Shown in pieces: positions 45,315 through 55,895 of a DNA stretch of 64,000 nt; the first letter of the stretch is position 1; the number at the start of each line of letters is the position of its first letter. The DNA lies in contig NZ_CP033078.1 in assembly GCF_003716875.1 (NCBI RefSeq), forward strand, positions 620,001 through 684,000, in the 5' to 3' direction. The DNA is from Vibrio zhugei (GTDB lineage: Bacteria; Pseudomonadota; Gammaproteobacteria; Enterobacterales; Vibrionaceae). The position numbers and the translations under genes are program-made. A model generated the notes under the pieces. The model was not told the DNA's origin. It was given only the letters and a program-made list of their open reading frames with translations, and ran no database searches.

Positions 45315-45860
45315 TTACGGCGTATAGGTGACTTTTTTGATCACGATAGGAGTGGTCGGTACGTTTTTCATAAACCCCACGCTGTGAGTGGGTTGCTTAG
45401 CCATTGACTCGACAACATCAAAGCCTGACGTGACGTGACCGAACACGGCATAGCCTGCGGAGTTGCGGCTATAGTTGAGAAAATCATTATCCGCTAAGTT
45501 AATGAAAAACTGACGTGTGGCTGAATTGGGTGATTGGGTTCTTGCCATAGCGATCGTTGCTTTATCGTTGGTTAACCCGTTACCCGCTTCATTTTTAATG
45601 GGACGATACGTATTGAGGCGTTTGAGATCCGCATCAAAGCCACCGCCTTGTGCCATGAAGCCGGGAATCACTCGGTGAAATTGGCTTCCCACATAACTGC
45701 CATCTTTTACATAGCGTAAAAAATTGTTCACTGTGATAGGCGCTTGCTGTGGATTGAGTTCAACGGTAAATGGTCCAAGTGACGTGGTAAACGTCACTTG
45801 AGGGGCGGCCAATACTGGAGCGCTGAGCAAAGCCAGTAACAGTAACCAAGGTTTAGCCAT
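45315..45860 (-). CDS. Periplasmic cyclophilin-type peptidyl-prolyl isomerase (PpiA-like)
   Basis: A 181-residue cyclophilin with an N-terminal signal peptide (LLLLALLSAPVLA, cleavage near residue 18), so it catalyses proline isomerisation in the periplasm. Catalytic and binding residues lie in SQFHRVIPGFMAQGGG and in MARTQSPNSATRQFFINLAD. Its start overlaps the yajG stop by eight bases, which indicates coupling. A strong hairpin separates it from ampG. Confidence 0.92.
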   Translation of the reverse strand: MAKPWLLLLALLSAPVLAAPQVTFTTSLGPFTVELNPQQAPITVNNFLRYVKDGSYVGSQFHRVIPGFMAQGGGFDADLKRLNTYRPIKNEAGNGLTNDKATIAMARTQSPNSATRQFFINLADNDFLNYSRNSAGYAVFGHVTSGFDVVESMAKQPTHSVGFMKNVPTTPIVIKKVTYTP

Positions 45861-46425
45861 GGAAACGTTCCTTCATGTATTGACGAAGTTCAGTATCGTT
45901 CGCCATTTCTTTCAAGACATTATTGACCACATCATTAAACACCATTTGTACATCTTGGACTGATGCACTGAGTGCGGCGGTACGATTGGCGGTACCAGTG
46001 AAGGTTTTCACCAAGCGGCCAGTTGGCGATTGCGCCGTGACTTCAATGACGACTTTCGCGGTCATTTCATTGTCTAAAATGGAATGCTTAACTTTTACTA
46101 GGGCATTTTCAATTTCGACGTTTACCGAGTTTTTACTGTTAACGGTGACATTAAAGCCTTGTGACTGAAATTGGTCTTTGACGGCGTTTTCAATCGCAAT
46201 ACGCACATTTTGACGAGCATGGATCGGTTCGATTTGATTGCGGCCGCTGTCGACTAAAGCAATGTATTGAGCGGAGCGTACGTCTTTACTGGTCAAGGTA
46301 AATGACGCGTTTTGTGTCACTGGCGATTGGCTCGTCGTCGGTTTCGGGACAAAATTGACTTGTTGTTGGGGCGTCGAACATGCTGACAGTAGGGCGATAG
46401 ACGCCGCAAGAACCAGTTTTCTCAT
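45853..46425 (-). CDS. yajG: YajG family lipoprotein
   Basis: A 190-residue lipoprotein with the lipobox LLSA-C (Cys 16). The remainder is the YajG domain (about 45-185). The family is conserved beside ampG and bolA in enterobacteria, but its function is unknown. It follows rlmG by 35 bp on the same strand and overlaps the PPIase gene. Linkage with ampG suggests an envelope role, which is inference. Confidence 0.9.
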   Translation of the reverse strand: MRKLVLAASIALLSACSTPQQQVNFVPKPTTSQSPVTQNASFTLTSKDVRSAQYIALVDSGRNQIEPIHARQNVRIAIENAVKDQFQSQGFNVTVNSKNSVNVEIENALVKVKHSILDNEMTAKVVIEVTAQSPTGRLVKTFTGTANRTAALSASVQDVQMVFNDVVNNVLKEMANDTELRQYMKERFHG

Positions 46426-46460
46426 GGTTAATTCCTTCCTTTATTTAAGCGGCAGAGTCG

Positions 46461-47591
46461 TTAACTCTTCGTTGCTTCTAAAATAACAAATTTTTTATTG
46501 CCGGCGACAGTCTTAACATGTGACTTGCCGAAAAGTCTGGCTAATTTTACATCGTACCTTAGGTGACGGTTTCCAATAACCATTAATTTTCCTGTTTTGC
46601 ACAGGACATGCTTAGCATCACAAAACATCTGCCAAGCAATATGATCGGTGATCGCTTGTTGTTGGTGAAAAGGTGGATTGCACACAACTAAGTCTGTGTT
46701 CGCGCCATCAAAGCCGTCAAGACAGTTATTGGCCAAGCAATGAGTTTGCCTGTCATTACCTAAATTCACCTGTAAATTTTTTTGTGCCGATGCAACCGCC
46801 ATATAGCTTTCATCAATACATGTTAACGTCGCCTCGGGATTTAACTGACCCAGCTTGACAGAAAGTACACCGTTACCACAGCCTAAATCGATAATATTCT
46901 GTATTTTTGGATCTCGTGGTAAATGCTGCAACATGAAGCGAGCCCCCTGATCCAGACTTTCACCTGAATAGACATTGGGAAGGTTATGCAACTGGATTGC
47001 TTCTCCATCGACCGACCATTCAATCTCACTCGCGACGCAAACGGGGGCAGCATCCGGTTGGCTAAATACCAAACGATGTTTTTTCCACGCCAAGGATGTG
47101 TGAGTCTGACCGAGGTAACGCTCAAACAATGCCAAGGTTGAGGTGTGTATGTCTCGCGCTTTATTGACGGCAATGACCTGACAATGACTCGGTATTTGCT
47201 GGCGAAGTTGCGACAGTTGCCACACCAAATGACGATTATTGCGAGGGATCTGCATTATCACGATATTCACATCATCAGGTATAGCATCCATGGTAGTGAG
47301 GCATGTCACCTCTGGGCAATGATTGTGTTTAAGGTTATTCAAAATGCCTTGGTGCGCAATGAAGGAATCACTCATCACGGTAATGCGATGACGAGTGGAG
47401 AACCAACAGCTGAGGGCTCCGAAATGATCGTTGAGCACGAGAATATGTTGGTTATCAGCCAGTGCCATCTCTTCAAGATGATGTATGAGATACTCATCTC
47501 CCGCATCCCATGCTTGCAGTGTCTCGTTTTTATTCGCGGGAAAGCGATGTAGGGTGAGTTGACGGTCTAGTATCGTGAGCTCAGTGTTCAT
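46461..47591 (-). CDS. rlmG: 23S rRNA (guanine-N2)-methyltransferase RlmG
   Basis: A 376-residue SAM-dependent methyltransferase that makes m2G1835 in 23S rRNA. The N-terminal domain (FPANKNETLQAWDAGDEYLI; ILVLNDHFGALSC) resembles E. coli RlmG closely. The C-terminal catalytic domain has the SAM-binding IIDLGCGNGVLS and the catalytic NPPFHQQQAITDHIAW. It is divergent from bolA and may be the first gene of the rlmG-yajG-ppiase-ampG transcript. Confidence 0.93.
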   Translation of the reverse strand: MNTELTILDRQLTLHRFPANKNETLQAWDAGDEYLIHHLEEMALADNQHILVLNDHFGALSCWFSTRHRITVMSDSFIAHQGILNNLKHNHCPEVTCLTTMDAIPDDVNIVIMQIPRNNRHLVWQLSQLRQQIPSHCQVIAVNKARDIHTSTLALFERYLGQTHTSLAWKKHRLVFSQPDAAPVCVASEIEWSVDGEAIQLHNLPNVYSGESLDQGARFMLQHLPRDPKIQNIIDLGCGNGVLSVKLGQLNPEATLTCIDESYMAVASAQKNLQVNLGNDRQTHCLANNCLDGFDGANTDLVVCNPPFHQQQAITDHIAWQMFCDAKHVLCKTGKLMVIGNRHLRYDVKLARLFGKSHVKTVAGNKKFVILEATKS

Positions 47592-47730
47592 AATGCATTA
47601 CGGTTATCAGTTAAGAGGGATATTGTCGCAAAAGCAAAGAGTAGAAGAAACTAAAACCTTTTTTTTCTCAGTGGCAACGCGGTAGACTAGCCGTATCTTT
47701 CCATTTGTGGATAATTATTGAGCAGAATCT

Positions 47731-48042
47731 ATGACAATTCATGAAACTATTGAGCAGAAATTGAGCCAAGCATTTGCGCCAATGCATTTAGCGGTAGAGA
47801 ATGAAAGCCACATGCATAATGTCGCGCCAGGATCTGAAAGTCACTTTAAGGTCACCGTTGTCACTGATGCATTTGCCGGACAACGCCTGTTGGCTCGCCA
47901 TCGTCAAGTGAATCAAGTTCTGGCGGATGAACTCGCGAATCACATTCATGCATTGGCCATTCATACTTATACTCAGCAAGAGTGGTTAGAGCGTGAAAGT
48001 GTTCGACCGGATAGCCCATCTTGTATGGGGGGCGGGCATTAA
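47731..48042 (+). CDS. bolA: BolA family protein
   Basis: A 103-residue BolA-fold protein, with the conserved segments [20 protein letters not shown] and [18 protein letters not shown]. BolA acts as a transcription and morphology factor in stationary phase and works with monothiol glutaredoxins in iron-sulfur handling. A histidine suitable for Fe-S coordination is present. It is divergent from rlmG; in E. coli bolA is divergent from yajG, so the neighbourhood is conserved apart from the rlmG insertion. Confidence 0.94.
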   Translation: MTIHETIEQKLSQAFAPMHLAVENESHMHNVAPGSESHFKVTVVTDAFAGQRLLARHRQVNQVLADELANHIHALAIHTYTQQEWLERESVRPDSPSCMGGGH

Positions 48043-48529
48043 TCTCTCGAAATAATCGCGAGAAAATGCAGCGAAAAACCGTATTTTGACCAATACTGTT
48101 ACAGTATTAAAACAACCCAACGGCCGTTTGGTGTGGAGACGCGTGACCTAATTGACATAGCTCATTTTCTATTAGGGATACCTCGCAAGGGCGCGCAAAG
48201 TTCGATGAACGGGTTTCAGTGTGCCGACTTGGCATTCCTGATAAAAATTAGGGGGATTGGTAATATTCTTAATAGCATCAGCTTCCTAAAAAATGTTAAA
48301 CTAGTTTCTCTGATCGATCTCCTCTCAAACTTTGACGAGGTTGTTAAAAGGATGTTGCGACTTTGGTTGACCTCGGTAAACCGAAGCGGACACAGTAAAT
48401 ATCGTGTCTAGAGGGCAACGCATCGTTTCTGTCTAATCTGACGATTTTGGCAAATCGGCGCAGTGTTGTGCCTCGAATTTGCGCAATTTAAAGAATCTTT
48501 TTCCCGATAAAAAAGTAGTGCAAGTGCGT
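48043..48529. other. Long bolA-nqrA intergenic region
   Basis: About 490 bp that must hold the nqr promoter. It contains three short palindromes: AATACTG-TTA-CAGTATT at 48092-48108, CCAACGGCCGTTTGG at 48117-48131 (near-perfect) and TCGGT-AA-ACCGA at 48373-48384. A 92-codon open frame from GTG 48133 looks like chance. No clear -35/-10 pair stood out. Confidence 0.5.
48092..48108. repeat. 17-bp palindrome upstream of nqrA
   Basis: AATACTG-TTA-CAGTATT is a perfect 7+3+7 inverted repeat about 50 bp after bolA. It lacks a T tract and is spaced wrongly for a LexA box. Operator candidate. Confidence 0.4.
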
Positions 48530-49870
48530 ATGATTACAATAAAAAAGGGTTTGGATCTCCCTATTTCAGGCGTTCCATCCCAGGTGATTAGTGATGGTAA
48601 AACCATCAAGAAAGTCGCCTTGCTTGGCGAAGAGTACGTTGGCATGCGTCCAACAATGCATGTTCGTGAAGGTGATGTAGTAAAAAAAGCTCAAGTTCTT
48701 TTTGTGGATAAGAAGAACCCAGGTGTAAAATTTACTGCACCAGCTGGCGGTAAAGTTATCGAAATAAACCGTGGTGAAAAGCGTGTACTTCAATCGGTTG
48801 TGATTGAAGTAGCAGGTGATGAACAGGTGACCTTCGATAAGTTTGAAGCCAATCAAATTGCTGGTCTTGACCGTGATGCGGTGAGAACCCAGCTGATTGA
48901 TTCTGGTCTTTGGACAGCGTTGCGTACTCGACCGTTCAGCAAGGTTCCAGCAGTCGATTCTAATACAAATGCGATCTTTGTGACGGCAATGGACACGCGT
49001 CCATTGGCTGCCGATCCTAGTGTTATTATCAATGAGCAACCAGAAGCGTTTGTTGCGGGGCTTGATGTCCTAGCAGCGTTGACCGATGGTAAAGTTTTCG
49101 TTTGTAAAGCAGCCGATAAACTGCCTCGCTCATCTCACTCTAAAGTTGAAGAACAGGTATTTGCGGGGCCTCATCCTGCAGGTCTTCCTGGTACACACAT
49201 GCATCATCTGTATCCAGTTAATGGAAACAACGTCGCATGGAGCATCAACTATCAAGACGTGATCGCGTTCGGTAAAATGTTCCTGACCGGTGAACTTCAT
49301 ACAGATCGTGTGATTTCGCTAGCGGGTCCTGTTGTGAATAAACCTCGTTTAGTTCGTACCGTTATGGGCGCGAGCATCGATACTATCGTTGAGAACGAGA
49401 TCATGAAAGGCGAAGTGCGCGTTATCTCTGGTTCAGTGCTGTCGGGGACGATTGCATCTGGCCCACATGCGTATCTCGGCCGTTACCATTTGCAAGTTTC
49501 CGTTTTACGTGAAGGTCGTGAGAAAGAGTTTTTGGGCTGGGCGATGCCTGGTAAAAACCGTTTTTCTGTGACACGTGCGTACTTGAGCCACTTGTTTAAA
49601 GGTCAACTGTTTAACATGACCACTTCGACATGCGGAAGTGAACGTTCAATGGTGCCAATTGGTAACTACGAAAAAGTGATGCCATTAGATATCGAACCAA
49701 CGTTGTTGCTTCGTGATCTATGTGCAGGTGATTCAGACAGTGCTCAACGCATGGGTGCATTAGAACTTGATGAAGAAGATCTAGCGCTGTGTACCTTTGT
49801 TTGTCCTGGTAAATACGAGTACGGTGAGTTACTTCGTGAGTGCCTGGATAAGATTGAGAAAGAAGGGTAA
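48530..49870 (+). CDS. nqrA: Na+-translocating NADH:quinone reductase subunit A (NqrA)
   Basis: A 446-residue peripheral subunit, without cofactor, of the sodium pump that couples NADH oxidation to Na+ export. The N-terminus [14 protein letters not shown] matches Vibrio NqrA and fixes the start at 48530 although an upstream extension is open. The Shine-Dalgarno is weak. It starts the nqrABCDEF-apbE-nqrM cluster, whose codon use is strongly biased to highly expressed codons. Confidence 0.97.
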   Translation: MITIKKGLDLPISGVPSQVISDGKTIKKVALLGEEYVGMRPTMHVREGDVVKKAQVLFVDKKNPGVKFTAPAGGKVIEINRGEKRVLQSVVIEVAGDEQVTFDKFEANQIAGLDRDAVRTQLIDSGLWTALRTRPFSKVPAVDSNTNAIFVTAMDTRPLAADPSVIINEQPEAFVAGLDVLAALTDGKVFVCKAADKLPRSSHSKVEEQVFAGPHPAGLPGTHMHHLYPVNGNNVAWSINYQDVIAFGKMFLTGELHTDRVISLAGPVVNKPRLVRTVMGASIDTIVENEIMKGEVRVISGSVLSGTIASGPHAYLGRYHLQVSVLREGREKEFLGWAMPGKNRFSVTRAYLSHLFKGQLFNMTTSTCGSERSMVPIGNYEKVMPLDIEPTLLLRDLCAGDSDSAQRMGALELDEEDLALCTFVCPGKYEYGELLRECLDKIEKEG

Positions 49871-49874
49871 TTTC

Positions 49875-51122
49875 ATGGGCCTTAAAAAGTTTCTTGAAGA
49901 TATCGAGCCGAATTTCGAACCAGGCGGTAAGCATGAACGATGGTTTGCTCTGTATGAAGCAGCAGCAACAGTCTTTTATACTCCTGGCTTGGTGACAAAA
50001 AAAAGCTCGCACGTTCGTGATAGTATTGATTTAAAACGTATCATGATCATGGTTTGGTTAGCAGTATTTCCGGCAATGTTCTTTGGCATGTACAATGTCG
50101 GTGGACAAGCGATTGCTGCATTAAATCATATGTATTCAGGTGATCAATTCACCGCAATCATCAATGGCGATTGGCACTATTGGTTCACTCAAATGTTGGG
50201 TGGAACAATGGGGACTGATGCTGGCTGGGGTAGCAAAATGCTACTTGGTGCCACTTATTTCTTACCAATTTATGCCACAGTCTTCATCGTTGGTGGTTTT
50301 TGGGAAGTCTTATTCTGCATGGTGCGTAAGCATGAAGTGAACGAAGGTTTCTTCGTGACCTCTATCTTGTTTGCGTTGATCGTTCCACCAACATTGCCTC
50401 TTTGGCAAGCGGCATTAGGTATTACCTTTGGTGTGGTTATTGCCAAAGAAATCTTTGGTGGTACAGGTCGTAACTTCCTAAACCCAGCATTGGCTGGTCG
50501 TGCATTCCTATTCTTTGCTTACCCAGCGCAATTATCGGGTGACGTAGTTTGGACGGCAGCGGATGGTTTCTCAGGCGCCACAGCATTGAGCCAATGGTCT
50601 CAAAATGGTGGTGGTTCTTTGATGAACACCGCAACCGGTCACACCATTTCTTGGATGGACGCTTTCCTTGGTAATATCCCAGGTTCTATTGGTGAAACCT
50701 CCACGCTTGCGCTGTTGATTGGTGCGGCAGTGATCGTTTATATGGGTATTGCATCATGGCGTATTATTGCTGGTGTGCTTATCGGTATGATTGCGATTTC
50801 ATCACTATTTAATGCGATTGGTTCTGATACCAACCCAATGTTTGCTATGCCTTTCTACTGGCACTTAGTTCTTGGTGGTTTTGCATTCGGTATGTTCTTT
50901 ATGGCGACCGACCCTGTATCTGCTTCATTTACTAACAAAGGTAAGTGGGTGTATGGTGCATTAATCGGTGCGATGTGTGTGTTAATTCGTGTAGTTAACC
51001 CAGCATATCCAGAAGGCATGATGTTAGCGATTTTGTTCTCTAACCTCTTTGCCCCTCTGTTCGACCATTTTGTTGTGGAAAGTAACATTAAGCGGAGACT
51101 AGCGCGCTATGGCAAACAATAA
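49875..51122 (+). CDS. nqrB: Na+-translocating NADH:quinone reductase subunit B (NqrB)
   Basis: A 415-residue multi-helix membrane subunit. Threonine 236 in the motif GFSGATAL is the covalent FMN site (same residue number as V. cholerae NqrB), attached by ApbE, whose gene is downstream. The start [15 protein letters not shown] follows GAAGGG, four bases after the nqrA stop. Its 3-prime end overlaps nqrC by 14 bp. Confidence 0.97.
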   Translation: MGLKKFLEDIEPNFEPGGKHERWFALYEAAATVFYTPGLVTKKSSHVRDSIDLKRIMIMVWLAVFPAMFFGMYNVGGQAIAALNHMYSGDQFTAIINGDWHYWFTQMLGGTMGTDAGWGSKMLLGATYFLPIYATVFIVGGFWEVLFCMVRKHEVNEGFFVTSILFALIVPPTLPLWQAALGITFGVVIAKEIFGGTGRNFLNPALAGRAFLFFAYPAQLSGDVVWTAADGFSGATALSQWSQNGGGSLMNTATGHTISWMDAFLGNIPGSIGETSTLALLIGAAVIVYMGIASWRIIAGVLIGMIAISSLFNAIGSDTNPMFAMPFYWHLVLGGFAFGMFFMATDPVSASFTNKGKWVYGALIGAMCVLIRVVNPAYPEGMMLAILFSNLFAPLFDHFVVESNIKRRLARYGKQ

Positions 51123-51897
51123 CGATAGCATTAAAAAGACGCTGTTTGTTGTTATCGCGTTGAGCTTAGTGTGCTCAATTATCGTATCGGTAGCGGCAGT
51201 AGGTTTACGTGATAAACAAGACCTAAACGCAGCATTAGATAAACAAAGTAAAATCTTGCAAGTATCTGGTATTGATATGAGTACAGGCAGCGTTCGTGAG
51301 CTGTATAAACAACATATCGTGACTAAACTGCTAGATTTTAAAACAGGTAAACTGGTCGATAAAACGGACAAAGGTGTCGCCGCCGCTGATTACAATCAGC
51401 GTGCTGCTGCTTCAAGCCCGAAACGGTCGATTCGATTACCTAAAGATAAAGATCCAGCGAAAATTATCACTCGTGCTGACTATGGCTTGGTGTACTTGGT
51501 TAAGAAAAACAATGAGTTGTCTCGTCTTATCCTACCTATCCATGGTAATGGCCTATGGTCGATGATGTACGCATTCGTGGCTGTTGAAACTGACGGTAAC
51601 ACTATTGACGGACTGATTTACTATGAACAGGGTGAAACTCCTGGATTAGGTGGCGAAGTAGAGAACCCTAAATGGCGAGCACAATTCGTCGGTAAGAAAC
51701 TGTATGACGAAAACCACAATCCAGCGATTCGTATCGTGAAAGGTGGTGCGCCAGCAGGATCTAAGCACGGTGTCGATGCCATTTCGGGAGCGACATTGAC
51801 CAGTAACGGGGTTCAGCGCCAATTTAATTTTTGGTTAGGTGATATGGGCTACGGGCCATTCCTAGCAAAAGTTCGTGACGGAGGTCTGAAGAACTAA
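51109..51897 (+). CDS. nqrC: Na+-translocating NADH:quinone reductase subunit C (NqrC)
   Basis: A 262-residue subunit with one N-terminal membrane helix (about 10-32) and a periplasmic FMN domain. The covalent FMN site is threonine 229 in [12 protein letters not shown]. It overlaps nqrB by 14 bp and shares TAATG with nqrD, so the three are translationally coupled. Confidence 0.97.
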   Translation: MANNNDSIKKTLFVVIALSLVCSIIVSVAAVGLRDKQDLNAALDKQSKILQVSGIDMSTGSVRELYKQHIVTKLLDFKTGKLVDKTDKGVAAADYNQRAAASSPKRSIRLPKDKDPAKIITRADYGLVYLVKKNNELSRLILPIHGNGLWSMMYAFVAVETDGNTIDGLIYYEQGETPGLGGEVENPKWRAQFVGKKLYDENHNPAIRIVKGGAPAGSKHGVDAISGATLTSNGVQRQFNFWLGDMGYGPFLAKVRDGGLKN

Positions 51898-52529
51898 TGT
51901 CTAGTGCAAAATCTCTTAAACAGAGCCTTTTTGAACCGGTATTGGATAACAACCCAATCGCCCTTCAGGTTCTTGGTGTCTGTTCAGCCTTAGCGGTAAC
52001 GACCCAGCTACAGACGGCGTTTGTTATGACACTTGCGGTAATGTTTGTTACTGCATTTTCTAACTTTTTTGTCTCGCTGATTCGTAACCATATTCCAAGC
52101 AGCGTACGTATCATCGTACAAATGGCGATCATTGCCTCTTTGGTTATCGTGGTTGACCAAGTATTGCGAGCTTACCTATACGACATCTCGAAACAGCTGT
52201 CAGTATTCGTTGGTTTGATCATTACTAACTGTATCGTAATGGGTCGTGCGGAAGCCTTTGCAATGAAATCTTCTCCAATTCCATCATTCATTGACGGTTT
52301 GGCGAACGGCCTAGGATACGGTTTCGTATTGGTGACCGTCGGTTTCTTCCGTGAACTTCTCGGCTCAGGTAAGCTATTCGGTATGGAAGTGTTACCCTTA
52401 GTGAAAGATGGTGGTTGGTATCAAGCGAATGGCTTAATGCTGCTAGCGCCTTCTGCGTTTTTCATCATCGGCTTGCTGATTTGGGTCATCCGTACAGTGA
52501 AACCTGAACAAGTAGAAGCGAAGGAGTAA
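51897..52529 (+). CDS. nqrD: Na+-translocating NADH:quinone reductase subunit D (NqrD)
   Basis: A 210-residue six-helix membrane subunit. C29 (LGVCSALAV) and C112 ([11 protein letters not shown]) are the positions that, with the NqrE cysteines, hold the intramembrane iron cluster in the V. cholerae complex. The start overlaps the nqrC stop by one base. Confidence 0.97.
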   Translation: MSSAKSLKQSLFEPVLDNNPIALQVLGVCSALAVTTQLQTAFVMTLAVMFVTAFSNFFVSLIRNHIPSSVRIIVQMAIIASLVIVVDQVLRAYLYDISKQLSVFVGLIITNCIVMGRAEAFAMKSSPIPSFIDGLANGLGYGFVLVTVGFFRELLGSGKLFGMEVLPLVKDGGWYQANGLMLLAPSAFFIIGLLIWVIRTVKPEQVEAKE

Positions 52530-52536
52530 GGTCGTC

Positions 52537-53133
52537 ATGGAACATTATATTAGCCTACTTGTAAGATCGATCTTTATCGAAAACATGGCATTGTCTTTCT
52601 TCCTTGGTATGTGTACATTTCTTGCCGTATCGAAGAAAGTTAAGACATCTATCGGTCTAGGTATTGCGGTCACCGTGGTTTTAACCATTTCTGTGCCAGT
52701 AAACAACCTAGTTTATAATCTGTTATTGAAACCTGGTGCACTGGGTGAAGGGATTGACTTAAGTTTCCTTAACTTCATTACCTTTATCGGTGTTATTGCG
52801 GCCTTGGTACAGATTCTAGAGATGATTCTGGACCGTTTTTTCCCACCATTGTACAACGCGCTTGGTATCTTCCTACCATTGATCACAGTTAACTGTGCCA
52901 TCTTTGGTGGTGTATCTTTCATGGTACAGCGTGATTACAACTTTGGTGAATCGATTGTGTATGGTTTCGGCTCGGGTTTGGGTTGGATGTTAGCAATCGT
53001 CGCTCTTGCAGGTATCCGTGAGAAAATGAAGTATTCAGATGTGCCTCCTGGCCTACGTGGTTTGGGTATTACCTTTATCACAGCAGGTTTGATGGCGATT
53101 GGCTTTATGTCTTTCTCTGGTATTCAACTGTAA
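52537..53133 (+). CDS. nqrE: Na+-translocating NADH:quinone reductase subunit E (NqrE)
   Basis: A 198-residue membrane subunit that is an inverted-topology homologue of NqrD. C26 (LGMCTFLAV) and C120 (TVNCAIFGG) complete the iron site. It starts seven bases after nqrD, preceded by GAAGGAGTAAGG. Confidence 0.97.
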   Translation: MEHYISLLVRSIFIENMALSFFLGMCTFLAVSKKVKTSIGLGIAVTVVLTISVPVNNLVYNLLLKPGALGEGIDLSFLNFITFIGVIAALVQILEMILDRFFPPLYNALGIFLPLITVNCAIFGGVSFMVQRDYNFGESIVYGFGSGLGWMLAIVALAGIREKMKYSDVPPGLRGLGITFITAGLMAIGFMSFSGIQL

Positions 53134-53166
53134 GTCGGGTAAACCGCAACAATTAAGGAATAGTCA

Positions 53167-54393
53167 ATGGACGTTATTCTTCTTGGTGTCGTGATGTTTA
53201 CTCTGATCGTACTGGCCTTGGTTCTAGTGATTTTATTCGCTAAATCTAAGTTAGTACCAACAGGTGACATTACAATATCTATCAACGACGATCCTGAAAA
53301 AGCGATCGTTACTCAACCCGGCGGTAAGCTACTGGGTGCGCTAGCTGGTGCTGGTGTATTCGTTTCTTCTGCTTGTGGTGGCGGTGGCTCATGTGGTCAG
53401 TGCCGTGTAAAAGTGAAATCCGGTGGTGGTGACATTCTACCAACTGAGCTTGATCACATCAGTAAAGGTGAAGCTCGTGAAGGTGTTCGTTTATCTTGTC
53501 AGTTAGCTGTCAAAAACGACATGGAATTGGAATTACCAGAAGAAATCTTTGGTGTGAAAAAGTGGGAATGTGAAGTTATCTCGAATGATAACAAAGCGAC
53601 CTTCATCAAAGAGTTGAAACTGAAAATTCCTGATGGTGAATCCGTTCCATTCCGTGCTGGTGGTTATATTCAGATTGAAGCGCCTGCTCACCACATCAAA
53701 TATGCAGACTTTGATGTGCCTGAAGAGTATCGCCCAGACTGGGATCAATTTGATTTGTTCCGTTATGAGTCTAAGGTGGATGAGCCGATTATTCGTGCTT
53801 ACTCAATGGCGAACTACCCAGAAGAGTTTGGTATCATCATGCTAAACGTGCGTGTGGCTGCGCCACCACCACGTAACCCTGATGTACCACCAGGTCAAAT
53901 GTCATCCTACATTTGGTCATTGAAAGAAGGTGATAAAGTCACTATTTCTGGTCCATTTGGTGAATTCTTTGCCAAAGATACTGACGCAGAAATGGTCTTC
54001 ATCGGTGGTGGTGCTGGTATGGCTCCAATGCGCTCACACATCTTTGACCAACTAAAACGTCTTAACACTAAGCGTAAGATTACATTCTGGTACGGTGCTC
54101 GTTCAGTTCGTGAAATGTTCTATGTAGAAGATTTTGACAAGCTGCAAGAAGAGCATGATAACTTTTCATGGCATGTCGCCTTGTCCGATCCATTACCAGA
54201 AGATAACTGGGATGGCTATACAGGCTTTATTCACAACGTTGCTTATGAAAATTATCTACGTGATCACGAAGCACCTGAAGATTGTGAGTACTACATGTGT
54301 GGTCCACCAATTATGAACGCATCAGTCATTAAAATGCTTCATGATCTTGGTGTTGAAGATGAAAACATTCTATTGGATGACTTTGGCGGCTAA
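53167..54393 (+). CDS. nqrF: Na+-translocating NADH:quinone reductase subunit F (NqrF)
   Basis: A 408-residue NADH-oxidising subunit. One N-terminal membrane helix (3-25) is followed by a plant-type 2Fe-2S domain with C70, C76, C79 and C111, all at the V. cholerae positions. The FAD-binding motif RAYSMANYP and the NADH-binding [12 protein letters not shown] follow. It closes the structural part of the operon; apbE follows after about 140 bp. Confidence 0.97.
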   Translation: MDVILLGVVMFTLIVLALVLVILFAKSKLVPTGDITISINDDPEKAIVTQPGGKLLGALAGAGVFVSSACGGGGSCGQCRVKVKSGGGDILPTELDHISKGEAREGVRLSCQLAVKNDMELELPEEIFGVKKWECEVISNDNKATFIKELKLKIPDGESVPFRAGGYIQIEAPAHHIKYADFDVPEEYRPDWDQFDLFRYESKVDEPIIRAYSMANYPEEFGIIMLNVRVAAPPPRNPDVPPGQMSSYIWSLKEGDKVTISGPFGEFFAKDTDAEMVFIGGGAGMAPMRSHIFDQLKRLNTKRKITFWYGARSVREMFYVEDFDKLQEEHDNFSWHVALSDPLPEDNWDGYTGFIHNVAYENYLRDHEAPEDCEYYMCGPPIMNASVIKMLHDLGVEDENILLDDFGG

Positions 54394-54531
54394 TTCGCTA
54401 ATATTCTGATTTATAATGTTATATGGCTGGCTCTTAAGGGGTCAGCCATTGTTGTTTTAAATGATACAGTGAAGTCTTTATAAGAAAGAGTGGCTTTTTC
54501 TTATAACAGATTTGTCGGTGAGGAACGAAGC

Positions 54532-55536
54532 ATGACGAGTCGATGGCTATTTTTTATTGCATGCCTATTGAGTCTGTTGGGGTGTACTGAACAAGTGCAG
54601 CAAGCCCAGTTTGGTGGCCCAACGATGGGGGCCTCTTACCATATTAAGTATCTTGTAGATGACAAGACCCCGTCGGCTGACCTGCTGCAAGCTCAGGTCG
54701 ATGCCATTTTACAGCAAGTTAATCAGCAAATGTCGACTTATCAGCATGATTCGGAATTGAATCAATTTAACCATTATGTAGGGACCGAGCCCTTTCCTGT
54801 CTCGCCAGAAACAGCAACGGTAGTGCGTGAAGCGATTCGCCTGAATAAAGTGACATTGGGGAAGCTGGATGTTACCGTCGGCCCCTTAGTGAATTTATGG
54901 GGATTTGGCCCAGAAGGGCGTCCTAATGTGACACCTTCGTCACAAGCACTCGCCGCACAACGCAGTAAAGTGGGGATTGAGCATCTATCTGTTGAAGGGG
55001 ATGCATTAAAAAAAGATCAACCCTCTCTTTACGTCGATTTATCGACGATTGCGAAGGGCTGGGGTGTCGACAAAATTGCCGAGTATCTTGATGAAAATCA
55101 AATAGATAATTATATGATTGAAGTCGGGGGAGAAGTTCGCCTCAAAGGTCATAATCGTAACGGTGTGCCTTGGCGAATCGCGATAGAGAAGCCCATTGAT
55201 CAGGAACGTACCATTGAGAAAATCGTTCATCCTAAAAATATGGCGATTGCTACCTCGGGCGATTATCGCAATTATTTCGAGCAAGATGGGGTTCGGTACT
55301 CACATATCATCGATCCACAAACAGGACGACCCATCACCCATAACGTGGTGTCTGTCACCGTGATCCATCCATCCTGTATGACGGCGGATGGACTGGCAAC
55401 CGGTCTAATGGTCTTGGGCGAAACACAAGGACTTGCTGTGGCAGAAGAGCAGCAGTTGCCCGTATTAATGATAGTGAAAACCAATGATGGATTTAAGACG
55501 GTCACCTCAACCGCATTCCAACCGTATTTAAATTAA
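54532..55536 (+). CDS. apbE: FAD:protein FMN transferase ApbE
   Basis: A 334-residue lipoprotein (lipobox SLLG-C, Cys 18) that uses FAD to attach FMN to threonine in NqrB and NqrC outside the cytoplasm. It has the family blocks FGGPTMGASYHIKY, KLDVTVGPLVNLWGFGP, DLSTIAKGWGVDKIAEYL and VGGEVRLKG. I chose ATG 54532, preceded by GAGGAA, over an upstream in-frame start at 54490. Placement after nqrF fits its role in maturation of the sodium pump. Confidence 0.95.
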   Translation: MTSRWLFFIACLLSLLGCTEQVQQAQFGGPTMGASYHIKYLVDDKTPSADLLQAQVDAILQQVNQQMSTYQHDSELNQFNHYVGTEPFPVSPETATVVREAIRLNKVTLGKLDVTVGPLVNLWGFGPEGRPNVTPSSQALAAQRSKVGIEHLSVEGDALKKDQPSLYVDLSTIAKGWGVDKIAEYLDENQIDNYMIEVGGEVRLKGHNRNGVPWRIAIEKPIDQERTIEKIVHPKNMAIATSGDYRNYFEQDGVRYSHIIDPQTGRPITHNVVSVTVIHPSCMTADGLATGLMVLGETQGLAVAEEQQLPVLMIVKTNDGFKTVTSTAFQPYLN

Positions 55537-55556
55537 TAGGATGTGAGGGGAGTTTT

Positions 55557-55790
55557 ATGAATACCTTTTTGATTACATTTGGCGTTTTTATCTGCGTGAT
55601 TGCTGCCATGGCTGTTGGTGTCATTTTTCAAAAGAAAGTGGTTCGTGGTAGTTGTGGTGGACTCGGTGCGGTTGGTATCGATAAAGTCTGTAATTGCCCT
55701 GAGCCTTGTGACGCGCGTAAGAAACGTGAAGCGAAAGAGGCAAAACGGATGGAAAACATCGCTAAATGGGAAAATGATCGTATTTTATAG
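55557..55790 (+). CDS. nqrM: Nqr maturation protein NqrM (DUF539)
   Basis: A 77-residue protein with one N-terminal membrane helix (about 3-24) and a cysteine-rich segment with C33, C45, C47 and C51, then a basic tail. NqrM is needed for assembly of active Na+-NQR in vibrios, probably by delivering iron to the NqrD/NqrE site. The ATG follows GTGAGGGGAGTTTT, a strong Shine-Dalgarno. It lies 20 bp after apbE. Confidence 0.95.
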   Translation: MNTFLITFGVFICVIAAMAVGVIFQKKVVRGSCGGLGAVGIDKVCNCPEPCDARKKREAKEAKRMENIAKWENDRIL

Positions 55791-55815
55791 TGATGTAGCT
55801 CAACCATAAAGATGG

Positions 55816-55872
55816 ACGGGCGGAACTGACTCATCTTCAGCGAAGATGATTGGGTTCCGCCCGTTGTTTTTA
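55816..55872 (+). terminator. Long terminator of the nqr-apbE-nqrM cluster
   Basis: An outer 11-bp stem ACGGGCGGAAC/GTTCCGCCCGT and an inner 8-bp stem TCATCTTC/GAAGATGA, separated by a 4x4 internal loop, are followed by TGTTTTT. Confidence 0.85.
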
Positions 55873-55895
55873 GCGTGATACAGGCGATGGTCAAC

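Noticed and set aside
48092..48108. ACTGTTACAGT upstream of nqrA as an SOS box.
   Set aside because: The spacing between CTG and CAG is far too short; kept only as an unexplained palindrome.
48133..48411. 92-codon GTG-started frame upstream of nqrA.
   Set aside because: No ribosome binding site, covers the palindromes of the nqr promoter region, and matches no family known to me.
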